Part shown: piece by piece, positions 43,501 through 53,300 of the stretch
Layout of the letters: every line of letters starts with the position of its first letter
Numbering within the stretch: the first letter of the stretch is position 1
Assembly (NCBI RefSeq): GCF_000585375.1
Contig: NZ_KK073874.1
Span: 1,860,001 to 1,924,000 of the forward strand
Origin: Cryptosporangium arvum DSM 44712
Lineage (GTDB): Bacteria; Actinomycetota; Actinomycetes; Mycobacteriales; Cryptosporangiaceae
Direction of reading: 5' to 3'
DNA length: 64,000 nt
Translations under genes and position numbers: made by a program
Notes under the pieces: model-generated
Seen by the model: the letters and a program-made list of their open reading frames with translations, nothing else
The model's database searches: none
Told to the model about the DNA's origin: nothing

Positions 43501-45984
43501 CAGGAGCAGGACGCCCGGTACCTGATCGGCGACAACGCGCCCGACCGCGCCGCCGCGCTGCTCGGCGAACGCGGCCAGTGGCTCGACCTGTTCCTCTACC
43601 TCAACGGCACCGCGGTGTTCTGCTGGCAACGCCTCGTCCGCGGCGACGTGGTGACCGCGCTCGCCGCCTACCGCGGCGGAGCCCAGCGCCTGACGCTCAG
43701 CGACGAGGACGACCCCGCGTTCGCGCTCGTCGGGGCGGCGGTCACCGCGGCGTGCGGCCGGCTGACCGACGCCCACGAGCAACTCGCCCAGCTCCGCGAG
43801 CTGGTCGCCGCCCGCGAAGGCGACGTGTCCGGACTGCGGGTCAACACCGCGATGACCGAGACCCAGGTCGCGGTGGAGTCCGGCGACCTCGGCGAACGCT
43901 TCGACGCGACGCTCGACTGGTTCGCGCGGATGGGGCTCGAGCCCGGCGCGCTCCTGCCGATCCAGCGGACGGTCTACGTGTACCAGGCGTACGGACGGCT
44001 CGAGCAGTGTCGGCGTGACCGGCACCGCCGCCGCGCCGAAGGTGGCGAGGCGCAGGGCGTCGGAATGCGCGACGAGAAGCTCGACGCGGCGCGGCGGGCC
44101 GTGGCGGACCTGGCCGCCGCCGCACGGGGGCGCAGTTTGCAGGCACACGCCCTGGTGGCCAAGGCCGAACTCATCCGGCTGGAGGGCAATCCGGCCGGCG
44201 CGCTGGAGGCCGCGCTGGCCGCGGCCGGTCCGATCCGGACGGCCTCCTCGGCGCTGGCCGAGTACGAGGCGGCGCGGGTGCGCGCGCGGGCGCTGCTGGC
44301 GCTCGGCGATCCTGGCGCGGCCCGGCGCGCCGCCCGCGACGCGATCGACCTGGCGACCGAACACGGCTGGCCGCACCGGTCGGACTGGGTGCGGCTCGAG
44401 TTCGAGCTGGTCGGCGAGTCGCCGGTGGGCACGTACGACCCCGACTGGGACATCTCGCGCTCGGCCGCCGACCGCGAGCGGCTGGCCGCGTTGGAGCAGG
44501 TCAGCAAAGCCGCCGCCGGTGAGCTGGACCTGCTGGGGCTGGCCCGGGTCGGTCTGGACGAGTCGATCAAGATCCTGCGGGCCGAACGGGGCCTGCTGTT
44601 CCTGATGGACGACGAGACCGGGCGGCTGGAGCTGTGGCTGGGGCGCAACGCGCGCAAGGAGGACCTGATCCAGCCGGGCGGGTACGCGACGACGCTCGTC
44701 GATCGGGTGCGGATGACCCGCCACGAACTCGTGATCACCGGCCCGGAGGACGGCGCGGCGCTGGGCTCCGGGAGCGTGCTCGAGTACGGGCTGCGCAGCG
44801 TGGTGGTGGCCCCGCTGGAACTCGACGGCCACCTGCTGGGTGTGGTGTACCTGGACAGCCGGGTCGCGACCGGGGTGTTCCGGCCGAAGGACGCGGCGAT
44901 CCTGACCGCGATCTGTACGCACGTGGCGGCGGCGCTGGAGACGGCCAGGGCGGCCGAGTTCGCGGCCGGCGTCCGCGCCGTGCAGCAGGAACAGAAGACC
45001 GCTGACCTGCTGCGGATCGCGATGACGAGCGTGTCGGGCACGCTCGACCCGGCGATGGTGCTGATGCGCATCCACAACGCGCTGCGTGCGATGCTGCCCG
45101 GCGACGTGTCCTGGCTGGTGGAACGGGACGCCGACGGCACGCTGCGGCTCTCCGGCGAGGCCGGGTTCGAGCAGGTCAAGCCGGAGACGCTGAAGCTGCT
45201 GCTGACCGTCGACAGCCCGCTGGTCGTGCCGATCGACGGGCCGTCGAGCCTGCTCGTGGTGCCGTTGACGATCGCGGAGAACCCCCCGGCGCGGATCGGT
45301 GTGGTGCTGCTGGCCGCCGACGGCGAGGACGCGTTCCGCGACAGCCACCTCGGGCTGGCCGAGGCGCTGGCCACGCACGGCATGACCGCGTACCAGAACG
45401 CGCTGCTCTTCCAGGAGGTCACCCGGCTCGCGACGCTCGACGGGTTGACCGGCGTGGCCAACCGGCGCCACTTCTACGAGGAGGCCGGTGCGATCGTCGA
45501 GGCGGGCGGGCCCACCGCCGCGATCATGGTCGACATCGACCACTTCAAGCAGGTCAACGACGGGCACGGGCACGGCGTGGGCGACCAGGTGATCGCCGAG
45601 GTCGCGGCGCGGCTCAAGCGGGTGCTCGACTCCGGCGGCTGGCTCGGCACCGGCCTCGCGGAGAGTGGACCGGCCGGGACGGCGGCCGCGCTCGGCCGGT
45701 ACGGCGGCGAGGAGTTCGCGGTGGTGCTGGGCGGCGCGGCGGCCGAGCGGGCGGCCCGGGTGGCGAGCGGTCTGCACGCCGCGGTCCGTGAGCAGCCGGT
45801 GGAGACCGACACCGGTCCGCTGCCGATCACGGTGAGCGTCGGGGTCTACAGCGCGGCGGGCACGGACCTGTCGGCGTTGCTCGGCTCCGCCGACGAGGCG
45901 TTGTACGCGGCCAAGCGGGGCGGACGGGACCGGGTGGTAGTCGGCAACCGCACGCTTCCGGCGGACGCCCAGGACAGCGCCTGA
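40546..45984 (+). CDS. Ser/Thr kinase-AAA ATPase-TPR-GAF-GGDEF signalling protein
   Basis: A giant cytoplasmic signalling protein of about 1,812 residues. Residues 25-290 are a protein kinase with AVKVL lysine, HRDVKPHN (about 155) and DFGL. Residues 325-680 are an AAA/STAND-type ATPase with Walker A GAPGIGKS near 358. Residues 700-1300 are TPR-like helices; 1315-1466 is a GAF domain (RAERGLLFLMDDETGRLELW); 1485-1620 is a second, weaker GAF-like region. Residues 1625-1804 are a GGDEF domain with an active RYGGEEF and DIDHFKQVND. It should make c-di-GMP under kinase/ATPase control. The usual RxxD inhibitory site is displaced by a Gly-rich insert before GGEEF. Starts at 40537 or 40558 are possible. 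Confidence 0.9.
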   Translation: MGGFVSVPDVIGDRSTGSRASEGAPRIPGLVLLGEIGRGNDTVVYRARRDGPDVESIQQYAVKVLGLAASVGDEARHKFRREAAVLACVDHPGVVRVHAVGEVDGRPYLVMELVEGRSLAEVLHGGQLDQASAAVLGAAVADALAAAHRVGLVHRDVKPHNIMVRSDGRPMLIDFGLIDFGPAAAGGDAPGLGIRPSGAIAGTLTYTSPEQCGLLHRPVDGRSDLYSLGVVLYECVTGRPPFLAPDIGELMHLHATTAPPDPRMFRTDLSGGFVSVLGRLLAKDPDDRYPGALAVADDLRRLLPDAAPPSAGVVPSGIDARSPLPLVGRERELAALLGYWRRTAAGTASLVVLEGAPGIGKSRLAEQLVVEVRARASGRPGPVILTARATDGAAPLAGLRTAIDQYVRTVERLPDGARAEAHHWLTTAAAPVATLLQPLSPALAGMLGLPAPVADDSGQHQFPAAVATFLSELARCAGGLLIRVEDAHVLDSASARVLAQILAERAGNPVMVLATSRGVANATSLIASAEMQTLVDERILLGPLHPTAVAELVERLSGRMDLGREFAERIATATDGNPLAVLQYFRAAVEGGLIRPSWGRWIVDLDGLASVRLPTDVVAFLIGRLEQLSAPVRAILVVAAALGVRFDPGMLSAVSGASAEDVRVTLDEAGRLRVVERRGGGDYGFVHSGIRRALLRGGDRMYLRAVHQAAAELLTPRDFTGPVDPGRIYAVARHRMNGQVERNPGAVVQACADAARQALADYSPIDAVGYADEAERVATTYRLPLPYRFDELIGLALHQSGRYAEALDRLGSAIDRADDPLDRGRLLVDVGQVHLSRWDPTAADHAFSWALSVLGHPLPRNRTSLALSSGLSALVAVTRMRGGRTTGTTTGPERERNRLVAKALVGLAHSAQFGMRPRQVPTYALRALLPVARIGPTPEYVGVFGLLGMASAATGRRRIARRLFARAHQAADALGQPQLTAQTALQEQDARYLIGDNAPDRAAALLGERGQWLDLFLYLNGTAVFCWQRLVRGDVVTALAAYRGGAQRLTLSDEDDPAFALVGAAVTAACGRLTDAHEQLAQLRELVAAREGDVSGLRVNTAMTETQVAVESGDLGERFDATLDWFARMGLEPGALLPIQRTVYVYQAYGRLEQCRRDRHRRRAEGGEAQGVGMRDEKLDAARRAVADLAAAARGRSLQAHALVAKAELIRLEGNPAGALEAALAAAGPIRTASSALAEYEAARVRARALLALGDPGAARRAARDAIDLATEHGWPHRSDWVRLEFELVGESPVGTYDPDWDISRSAADRERLAALEQVSKAAAGELDLLGLARVGLDESIKILRAERGLLFLMDDETGRLELWLGRNARKEDLIQPGGYATTLVDRVRMTRHELVITGPEDGAALGSGSVLEYGLRSVVVAPLELDGHLLGVVYLDSRVATGVFRPKDAAILTAICTHVAAALETARAAEFAAGVRAVQQEQKTADLLRIAMTSVSGTLDPAMVLMRIHNALRAMLPGDVSWLVERDADGTLRLSGEAGFEQVKPETLKLLLTVDSPLVVPIDGPSSLLVVPLTIAENPPARIGVVLLAADGEDAFRDSHLGLAEALATHGMTAYQNALLFQEVTRLATLDGLTGVANRRHFYEEAGAIVEAGGPTAAIMVDIDHFKQVNDGHGHGVGDQVIAEVAARLKRVLDSGGWLGTGLAESGPAGTAAALGRYGGEEFAVVLGGAAAERAARVASGLHAAVREQPVETDTGPLPITVSVGVYSAAGTDLSALLGSADEALYAAKRGGRDRVVVGNRTLPADAQDSA

Positions 45985-46002
45985 GCGTCCGCCTGCGCTC
46001 GG

Positions 46003-46329
46003 TCAGGTCGGGCCGACCGGACGGCCCAGATCGGTGTCCGTCTCCGGGTTCGAGGCGCCGGCGCGGAGCTGCGGTCCGCCCTCGCCGGGTTCGTCGACGA
46101 GCGGCGCGGGCCGGCCGACCTCCTCGGCCAGCCGGTCGCCGACCTCGTGCTCGGTGAGGGCAGGCAGCATCGTGTCGACCTTCGCGTCGGCGGCCAGTTC
46201 GGTGTAGGTCTCGTGGACCTCCTGCTCGATCTTCTCCCGGGGCACCTCCCCGTCGTAGCGCTCGTCGAACCGGTCGGTGATCCGGTCGAGAACGCGGTCG
46301 GTGTCGTCGAACGGATTTGGTGTCGTCAT
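46003..46329 (-). CDS. Small three-helix-bundle (DUF3562-type) protein
   Basis: A 108-residue acidic protein. The central part (VPREKIEQEVHETYTELAAD then AKVDTMLPALTEHEVGDRL) matches the three-helix bundle dimerisation domain found in many actinobacterial small proteins. The C-terminal 30 residues are disordered, ending DLGRPVGPT. Function unknown. It converges on the giant kinase gene with an 18-base gap holding a small GAGCG/CGCTC stem that may terminate both. Confidence 0.7.
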   Translation of the reverse strand: MTTPNPFDDTDRVLDRITDRFDERYDGEVPREKIEQEVHETYTELAADAKVDTMLPALTEHEVGDRLAEEVGRPAPLVDEPGEGGPQLRAGASNPETDTDLGRPVGPT

Positions 46330-46372
46330 GGGTCTGCGCGTACCCGTGCCACGCGACGTCTCGGTGAACATC

Positions 46373-47815
46373 TCACGGCCGGAAGGTGACCCGGGTGGCG
46401 TACTGATTCGTGACGAAGGTCAGCTGGGAGGCTCGCGTGACCAGGGTCGACCCGCCGTTGAACCGCAAACCGCGGAAGGCGACGTCGTCGAGCGCGCCGT
46501 TCGGGTTGCCGGTGATCACCGTCGGGAGCGCCCGGGGCGCGCCCGCGAACGTCACGTCGGTGACGTCCACGCCGGTCAGTGACCCGGGCCCGGTGACCTC
46601 GAAGCCCAGGTACCGCTCCTGGCACTCCTCGACCCGGACGTCGGTGTAGTTGACGTCACGCACGTCGCCCTCGTCGCGCACGAAGATCGAGATCGCGTCC
46701 CGGGCGTACGGGTCGCTGCGCGCCAGCTTGTGGATGATGTCGACGTTCTCGTAGAAGACGCCGCTTATCGACGCGCCGCTCTCGCGTCCGATCTCCAGGC
46801 CGTTGCCGGCGCGTCCGTTGAACACCACCGAGTCGTGGACGTAGATCTGGCTGGTCGGGCCCATCCAGGTGTCGTCGGACATGCTGCTCTTGATCGCGAT
46901 GCCGTCGTCGTAGCTGCGGACGAACGCCCCGTCGACCTCGACGTTGCTGGACGCGACGACGTCGATGCCGTCGGGCGTGCCGGTGTCGTCGTCGTCCCGC
47001 CAGTTGATCACCTTGATGTTGCGCAGCGTGACCTGCTGGGACTTGCGGGCCACGACGCCCCAGTGCTTCTGGCCGAGGAAGATCGGGCCGTCGATCGTCA
47101 CCCCGGTGGAGTTGTTGATCCGCAGCGGCCGGCCGTGGTCGACGACGGCGGTGGAGTCGACGATGCCCCGGCCGGTGACCGCGGTGCCATCGGCGCCGGC
47201 GCCGCCCTCGCTGTCCGAGCCGATCCGGATCTTGCCGCGCAGGATCGCGCCACCGGCGAGGTAGAGACGGGTTCCGGGCGCCACCGAGTAGGTCCCGGCG
47301 ACACCGGTGGAGCCGGGGACGATCTGCCCGGAGGAGTTGACCGTCCAGTAGCCGGGGCCGACGTACTTCGTGGTGGCCGTGTCGCCGGTCGGCGGATTGG
47401 TCTCCAGTGGGTTCGCGAACAGGAACAGCGGCGGGTACCCGTCGGTGTCCGGATCGATCTCGAAGCTGTAGGAGCCGGCCACCGGGATCGTGAAGCGGAA
47501 CGTCCGCGCGGCCACCCGGGTGACCCCGACCGCGGCGTCCCGCGGGCGCAGGACCGGCGTCCGGGAATCCTTACTGGTCGTGACCGTCACGGTGACCGGC
47601 CCGCCGCCGAACGAGAAGTTCGTGAAGGCGCCCAGACCGGTGGGGTGGACGAAGGATGGCCGCCCCGCGACCTGGACCGAGTACTGGCCGGTCCCTGGGG
47701 CGCCGGATGGTGCGGGGTAGGTGACGACCGTGGCGGCGCTCGCCGGCAGGGGACCGATGGCCATCGCGCCGGCCAGCAGAGCCACCGCGACGATGATGCG
47801 TCGTAAGTAGTTCAT
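46373..47815 (-). CDS. Secreted right-handed beta-helix carbohydrate-active protein (GH28/GH49-like)
   Basis: A 480-residue secreted protein with a signal peptide (MNYLRRIIVAVALLAGAMAI then PLPASAA). An N-terminal beta-sandwich (about 30-170) is followed by parallel beta-helix coils. TPDGIDVVASSNVEVDGAFV and RSYDDGIAIKSS hold Asp residues in positions typical of polygalacturonase (GH28) or dextranase-like (GH49) active sites. It probably cleaves an extracellular polysaccharide; the substrate is uncertain. ATG 47815 is chosen because it begins the signal peptide. Confidence 0.78.
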   Translation of the reverse strand: MNYLRRIIVAVALLAGAMAIGPLPASAATVVTYPAPSGAPGTGQYSVQVAGRPSFVHPTGLGAFTNFSFGGGPVTVTVTTSKDSRTPVLRPRDAAVGVTRVAARTFRFTIPVAGSYSFEIDPDTDGYPPLFLFANPLETNPPTGDTATTKYVGPGYWTVNSSGQIVPGSTGVAGTYSVAPGTRLYLAGGAILRGKIRIGSDSEGGAGADGTAVTGRGIVDSTAVVDHGRPLRINNSTGVTIDGPIFLGQKHWGVVARKSQQVTLRNIKVINWRDDDDTGTPDGIDVVASSNVEVDGAFVRSYDDGIAIKSSMSDDTWMGPTSQIYVHDSVVFNGRAGNGLEIGRESGASISGVFYENVDIIHKLARSDPYARDAISIFVRDEGDVRDVNYTDVRVEECQERYLGFEVTGPGSLTGVDVTDVTFAGAPRALPTVITGNPNGALDDVAFRGLRFNGGSTLVTRASQLTFVTNQYATRVTFRP

Positions 47816-48137
47816 GCCTCTGGGAAACGACGGGCGTGACGCGGGGTGATGGCGTTGCCGGTTCGGCCACTGAGGACTGGCCGGAGCGCCCATCTCGCGG
47901 GTGGGCCTGAGTATCCGGATGCGAACGGCGTCGCGGTCGCCGGGGGAGCCTGATCCACCGAAGGGTTTATCCGCGCGTCGCCTGTCCAGTTTGAGTCGCT
48001 GTATGTCTACTGCGCACTTCGTCGATCGGGTGCCAAGAATGTCATCGGCGGGGCTGAACCATCCTCCGCGTATTTCCGTGGTGACGATGCGCTATGAGTC
48101 ACGCGGCGTACTTACCCGGGGTGAGAGGGGCGTTCCG
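47816..48137. other. 322-base divergent region upstream of the Tad operon and the beta-helix gene
   Basis: Contains the promoters of both the secreted beta-helix gene (minus) and the Tad operon (plus), but no -35/-10 pair is convincing by eye. No gene, repeat or hairpin stands out. Confidence 0.5.
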
Positions 48138-48857
48138 ATGCGTGCGGGTTTGGCTCTGGCCGTGCTCGTTGCGGCTTTGGCCTTCGGTGTACCCGCGGCG
48201 GCCGAGCCTCCTCCGTCCGGCGGGGCCACGTGCCCGCCGGGTGAGGACTGCTCGGTGAGCGCCGAGCGGCCCGGGGGGACACGTCCGCGGCCGCGCCCGC
48301 CGGCGCCGGAGAACCCGGGGCCGCGCGGCCCGGTCGAGCGTGCCTGCAACAACCCCGCGTTCTGCCCGCCCGCCGAAGGGCCGCCGCCCGAGGCCGAGAC
48401 CGCCCAGCAGGTGGCGCTGCGCGAGTTCGCGAAGATCCCGATCAAGGGCCCGCAGATCGGGATCGCCCCGAACCCCGACGGCTCCGGCCTGGTGGGGCTG
48501 CCGGTCTGGCTCTGGACCGCGGTGACACCGCAGACGTGGGGCCCGTTCACCGCCACCGCCGCGGTACCCGGTCTGACGGTCACGGCCACCGCCGTCGCCA
48601 CCCGCATCACCTGGAACATGGGCGACGGCAAACAGGTCGTCTGTGACAACCCGGGCACGCCGTACCTCGCGTCGTACGGCAACAAGGCCTCCCCGAACTG
48701 CGGCTACCGCTACTCGCGGGCCGGCACGTACCAGGTCACCGGAACGACCAACTGGGTCGTCGACTGGACCGGCGGCGGCCAGACCGGCCAGATCCCGCAG
48801 ACCCGCCAGACCACGACCACGATCCGGATCGACGAACTACAGGTGGTGACGCAGTGA
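48138..48857 (+). CDS. Secreted PKD-like protein, first gene of the Tad operon
   Basis: A 239-residue exported protein with a signal peptide (MRAGLALAVLVAALAFGVPA then AAEPPP). A Pro-rich spacer with two cysteine pairs (CPPGEDC and CNNPAFC) follows, then a beta-sandwich resembling a PKD domain (VTATAVATRITWNMGDGKQV then CDNPGTPY, and GYRYSRAGTYQVTGTTNWVV). Such proteins regularly open actinobacterial Tad loci and are often misnamed ATP/GTP-binding. It overlaps the SAF gene by 4 bases (GTGA). A role in anchoring or assembling the pilus at the surface is inferred. Confidence 0.8.
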   Translation: MRAGLALAVLVAALAFGVPAAAEPPPSGGATCPPGEDCSVSAERPGGTRPRPRPPAPENPGPRGPVERACNNPAFCPPAEGPPPEAETAQQVALREFAKIPIKGPQIGIAPNPDGSGLVGLPVWLWTAVTPQTWGPFTATAAVPGLTVTATAVATRITWNMGDGKQVVCDNPGTPYLASYGNKASPNCGYRYSRAGTYQVTGTTNWVVDWTGGGQTGQIPQTRQTTTTIRIDELQVVTQ

Positions 48858-49519
48858 GCCACACCGCGACGCAGACTCCGGTCACGTCCGGGCCGGTGCC
48901 GGCGCCCCGGGTGGTGGGCCAGCGGCGGGTACGCACGGGGCACCTCGGGCTCGCCGTGGCGCTCGTCGCGATCGGCGGGTTGCTGGCGGCGTTCGCGTTC
49001 TACGCCGCCACCCGCACGGGCGACTTCCTGGCCGTCGCACGTCCGGTCGCGGCCGGCGCGACGATCACCGAGGCCGACCTCGCGGTCGTCCAGGTGAACA
49101 GCGCCGCCGGGCTGACTCCGCTGGCGGCGTCGCAGCGCGGGTCGGTCGTGGGCAAGCGGGCCAAGGTCTCGCTGGTGCCCGGCACGCTGCTCACCGCCGA
49201 CCAGCTCACCGACACCGAGCTGGTCGGGCCGGGCCAGCAGCAGGTGGGCGTCGGGTTGAAACCGGAACAGATGCCGGCGTCGCAGCTGCGGCCCGGCGAC
49301 AAGGTGCGGCTGGTGGCGCTGGCGGCGCCGAACTCCTCGTCGACCGAGGAATCGTCGTCGCCGGAGGTGTTCACGGCCACCGTCGTCGGTGCTTCGCCGC
49401 GGCGGGAGAACCAGGAGCGCACGGTCGTCTACGTCGCGGTGTCGGAGAGCGACGCCGCGCGGGTGGTCGAGTTGGCCGGGGCCGAGCGACTGGGCGTCGT
49501 GCTCACCGGGACGCGGTGA
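48854..49519 (+). CDS. cpaB: SAF-domain pilus assembly protein (CpaB/RcpC-like)
   Basis: A 221-residue protein with one N-terminal transmembrane helix (LAVALVAIGGLLAAFAFYAA), followed by an SAF domain (AVARPVAAGATITEADLAVV, then VVGKRAKVSLVPGTLLTADQ). CpaB-type proteins form part of the Flp pilus periplasmic/cell-wall structure. It is the second gene of the operon with overlaps of 4 bases on both sides. Confidence 0.85.
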   Translation: MSHTATQTPVTSGPVPAPRVVGQRRVRTGHLGLAVALVAIGGLLAAFAFYAATRTGDFLAVARPVAAGATITEADLAVVQVNSAAGLTPLAASQRGSVVGKRAKVSLVPGTLLTADQLTDTELVGPGQQQVGVGLKPEQMPASQLRPGDKVRLVALAAPNSSSTEESSSPEVFTATVVGASPRRENQERTVVYVAVSESDAARVVELAGAERLGVVLTGTR

Positions 49520-50337
49520 TGGCGCTCATCGCGCTCGCCTCCGCGAAGGGCTCGCCGGGCGTCACGACGGCCGGGCTGGCCTGCGTGTTCTCCTGGGCCG
49601 CGCGGACGGTACTGGCCGAGTGCGATCCGTCCGGCGGATCGGTGCTGGCCGGTTACCTGCAGGGCCAGATCGACGGTGGCCGTGGCCTGATGCCGCTGGC
49701 CGTGGCCGATCTGCGTCACTCCGGGGCCAACGACCGGCTGGAGAGCGAATTCTGGGCCCAGCTCGTCGACCTCGCGCCGCCCGCGCGGCAGCGTCTGCTG
49801 CTGGCCGGGCTGACCGACCCGGCCCAGTCCGGCACGTTGGCGCCGCTGTGGAACCGGTTCGCCGGGTTCTTCGCCCGGTTGGAATTCAGTGACCCCTCGT
49901 TCGACGTGATCGTCGACTGCGGCCGGCTGGCCGCACCGGCCACGCCGTGGCCACTGCTCTGGGCCGCCGACGCCGTGCTGCTCGTCGTGCGCCCGACGCT
50001 GCCCTCGGTGTCGGCGGCGATGCCGACGCTGTCCGCGATCCGGGCCCAGCTCAACGAGCGGACGGCGAGCCTGTCGTCGCTCGGGCTGGTGGTGACCGGG
50101 GCCGGACCGTACTCGGCGTCGGAGGTGTCGAACCAGCTCGGCGCGCCCGTGGTGGCGACGTTGCCGGACGACCGGCGGACCGCCGACGTGCTCGCGTTCG
50201 GCGGGGACGTGCGTTTCTCGCGCCCGTTGCTGCGGGCGGCGGCCGGGGCGGAGACGCGGGTGCGCGCGTTGATCGCGGACCACCGCGAGCAGGTGCCACG
50301 CCGGGCGGTTCGGAGGGCGGTGGGGACGGGTGGCTGA
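49516..50337 (+). CDS. CpaE/ParA-like ATPase of the Tad operon, deviant Walker A
   Basis: A 273-residue MinD/ParA-fold protein. The start reads MMALIALASAKGSPGVTTAG, where the deviant Walker A KGxxGVTT has Ser-Pro in place of the usual Gly. AECDPSGGSVLAGYL (A' motif) and DVIVDCGRL (Walker B) follow. CpaE-like proteins localise the Tad machinery. Either GTG 49516 (overlapping the upstream TGA) or ATG 49519 can start it. It overlaps cpaF by 8 bases. Confidence 0.83.
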   Translation: MMALIALASAKGSPGVTTAGLACVFSWAARTVLAECDPSGGSVLAGYLQGQIDGGRGLMPLAVADLRHSGANDRLESEFWAQLVDLAPPARQRLLLAGLTDPAQSGTLAPLWNRFAGFFARLEFSDPSFDVIVDCGRLAAPATPWPLLWAADAVLLVVRPTLPSVSAAMPTLSAIRAQLNERTASLSSLGLVVTGAGPYSASEVSNQLGAPVVATLPDDRRTADVLAFGGDVRFSRPLLRAAAGAETRVRALIADHREQVPRRAVRRAVGTGG

Positions 50338-53300
50338 CGCCGATGAGGGTTCGTCGGGTGCGGCGCCGGTGGATCCGCTGGCGGTGCCGATAGGGGAGTA
50401 CGACGCTCCGCCGCCGGCAACCGGCTTTCCCCGTCCGCCGGATTTCGGTCGTGGGTCGGAGTCTGGTCGTGGGTCGGAATTTGGTCGTGGGTCGGAGTCT
50501 GGTCGTGGGTCGGAATTTGGTCGTGGGTCGGACTCTTCTCGCGGGTCGGAGGGTAGGCCGGTCTCCGGTGGACCGGTGCGGGTATCGCCCGGCACCACGG
50601 TGTTCCCGCCGTCCTCGGAGAGGCCGCCGTTCGGTGGCTCGCAGTACCCGGATGCCGGTGTGTCCGGTGGTCTTCCGGGGTCTGGTGGTGCTCCGGGGTC
50701 CGGTGATGCTTCTGGGGGAGCGGCGGCGTTCGGCGGATCTATGCCGGGCCGCCCGCGTTCGGGTGGGCCGTTTTCAGGTGAGCCGTTCTTCGGTGGGCCG
50801 GTTTCGGGCGGGCCGGTTTCGGGCGGGCCGGTTTCGGGCGGGCCGGTTTCGGGTGGGCTGCGTTCAGGTGGGCTGCGTTCAGGTGGGCCGGGGTCGGGTG
50901 AGTCGCGTTCGAGTGGGCTGTTTTCAGGTGAGCCGGGGTTGGGCGAGCCAGGTGTAAGTGGGCCGGGTTCGGGTGTACGTGGGCCGGGTTCGGGTTGGTC
51001 GGGATTGGGTGGTCCGGGTGAAAGTGGGCCCGCTTTAGGTGGGCCGGGTTCGGGTGGGGCGGAGACCGGATCGCCGTTGAGTGCGCCGGGTTCAGGTGAG
51101 GCGGAGAGCGGGCCGCCGTTGGGTGGGCCTCCGTGGGACGGATCGTTGTTGGGTCGGCCACCGGCGGGAGGATCGCCGGTGAGTGGGCCGGTCGGGTATG
51201 CGGGGGCGGCTCGTGTGGGGTCGGTGGCTGCGGGGTTCCCGGCGCCGCCCTCACCACCCATGTCGCCTTCGCCACCCTCGTCACCGCTGTCGTCCTCGCC
51301 ACCCTTGTCACCGCTGTCGTCCTCGTTACCTCTGTCGTCCTCGCCACCTCTATCGCCTTCGCCGCCCTCGTCGCCGGCGGGGCCTTCGGCAACGGGGATG
51401 CCTTCGAGTGCGTTGCGCTCGGCGCTGCCGCCGGTGCCTCGCCGTCCGTCCGAAGCCTTTCGGGTGGACCGCGACTCCGCCTCGCGCGGTGCGCCGGAAG
51501 CAGCCAACCCGGAAATCGCGCCGCCGCATGAGGGCGAGGTGCCCGGCACGCTCGCACCACACGCCGATGGGCTGCGCGGGGATGGGCTGCGCGGCGATGC
51601 GCCCCGCGGGGATGGGCTGCGCGGCGATGGGTCGCGCGCGGATGGGTCGCACCGGGATGGGCCGCACCGGGATGGGCCGCACCGGGATGGGCCGCACCGG
51701 GATGGGCCGCACCGGGATGGGTCGCACCGGGATGGGCCGCACCGGGATGGGCCGGACTGGGATGGGGCGGGCCGGGATGGGGCGCGGGGGGATTGGTTCG
51801 GCGGGGGCGGGACGCGGGTGGGTGGAGCGGTGGAGGCCGGGCCCGCTCGAGTCCCGGCGCGTGCGGCTGACGTCGGAGGCGGTCACGGGAGTGGAGGGGG
51901 ACCGGGGTTCGGAGGCGCGCCGGCCGCTGGGAGCGCGCCGGGGTTGGGGAGCGGGCCGGGGTTGGGGAGCGGGACGGGGTTCGGGGGTGGGCCGGGGCTC
52001 GGAGGCGGGCCGGGGGAGTCCGAGGTGGTGTTCCTGCCGCCCTCGGTGATCGAACCCTCGCCGCGGCGGCTGCCGCCGCCCCCGGCTCACCTGCAAGGTG
52101 GCCCTCGCCACGCGGCCCCGATCAGCGCGGTCGACTACGCCGCGGTGCGGTTGCTGGGGCGTCAGATCAGCGAACGTCTCTCGACGTGGCTGCGTAACCA
52201 CCCCGACGCCGCCGAGGACGACCGTCGTCGTGAGCGTGACCGGGTCGCCGGCCAGCAGGTCGTCGAGTGGGTCGACGCCCAGCGGCGCGCGGGGGTGCCC
52301 CTCGGAGCCGCCGACGAACGGGCCCTGCTCGACGCGGTGATCGCCGACCTCGTCGGCCTCGGGCGTCTGCAGGCCCTGCTCGCCGACCCGACGATCGAGG
52401 AAGTCCACATCCTCGGCTGCGACCGCGTCCGCATCACCCGCCGCTCCGGCGCGGTGGAGTCCGGCCACCCGATCGCCGAGTCCGACGACGAGATGGTCGA
52501 GATCCTGCAGACCGCGGCCCGCCGCGCCGGTTCGACCGAGCGCTCGCTCTCCACCTCCCGCCCGGTGCTGGACCTCCAGCTCCCCGACGGGTCCCGCCTC
52601 GCCGCCGTCTACCAGGTCTCGCACCGCCCCTACGCGGTGATCCGGCGCCACTCCACGTTGGACGTGACGCTGCCGGACCTGGCCGGCGGGCGCGGTGACC
52701 TCTCGGAGATGATCGACCCGCTGATGGGCGAGTTCCTGTCCGCGGCGATGCGCGCGGGCCTGAACATCATGGTCGCGGGCCTGGCCGGGGCGGGAAAGAC
52801 GACGCTGCTGCGTGCGCTGGCGGCCGAGATCCCGCGGCAGGAGGCGTTCGTCGTCCTCGAGGAGTCGCGCGAACTGGGCCTGCACGCCTCTCCGCGGCAT
52901 CCCTGGGCGATGAGTTTCGAGGCCCGCGAGGGCCACGGCGAGCGGGACTTCTCGGGGCGTCCGGCCGGTGAGGTGACGATCGCCGACCTGATCCCGCTGT
53001 CGCTGCGCCTGGGTGTGCTGCGGGTGATCGTCGGCGAGGTCCGTTCCCGCGAGATCGTGCCGATGCTGCAGGCGATGACCACCAGCCGCGGGTCGATGTG
53101 CACGATCCACGCCCGTACCCCACAGGCGGTCACCGAGCGGATCATCGAGCTCTCGCTCTCGCACGGCAAGGACATGACCGTCGAGCTGGCCCGGCGCATG
53201 GCCGGCAACGCGCTCGACCTCGTCGTCTACGTCACCGTGCAGGACGAGACGCCGATCGGTGGCCGCAAGCACCGGTTCGTCTCGCACATCGAGGAGATCG

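Noticed and set aside
41178-45777. Very long alternative frames (946 codons plus, 1,331 codons minus) inside the kinase gene
   Set aside because: Low-complexity Arg/Pro composition and full overlap with a protein whose domains are recognisable.
51566-51790. CRISPR array
   Set aside because: The units are contiguous 15-mers without spacers and lie in a coding frame; the same applies to the 24-bp repeats at 16260.
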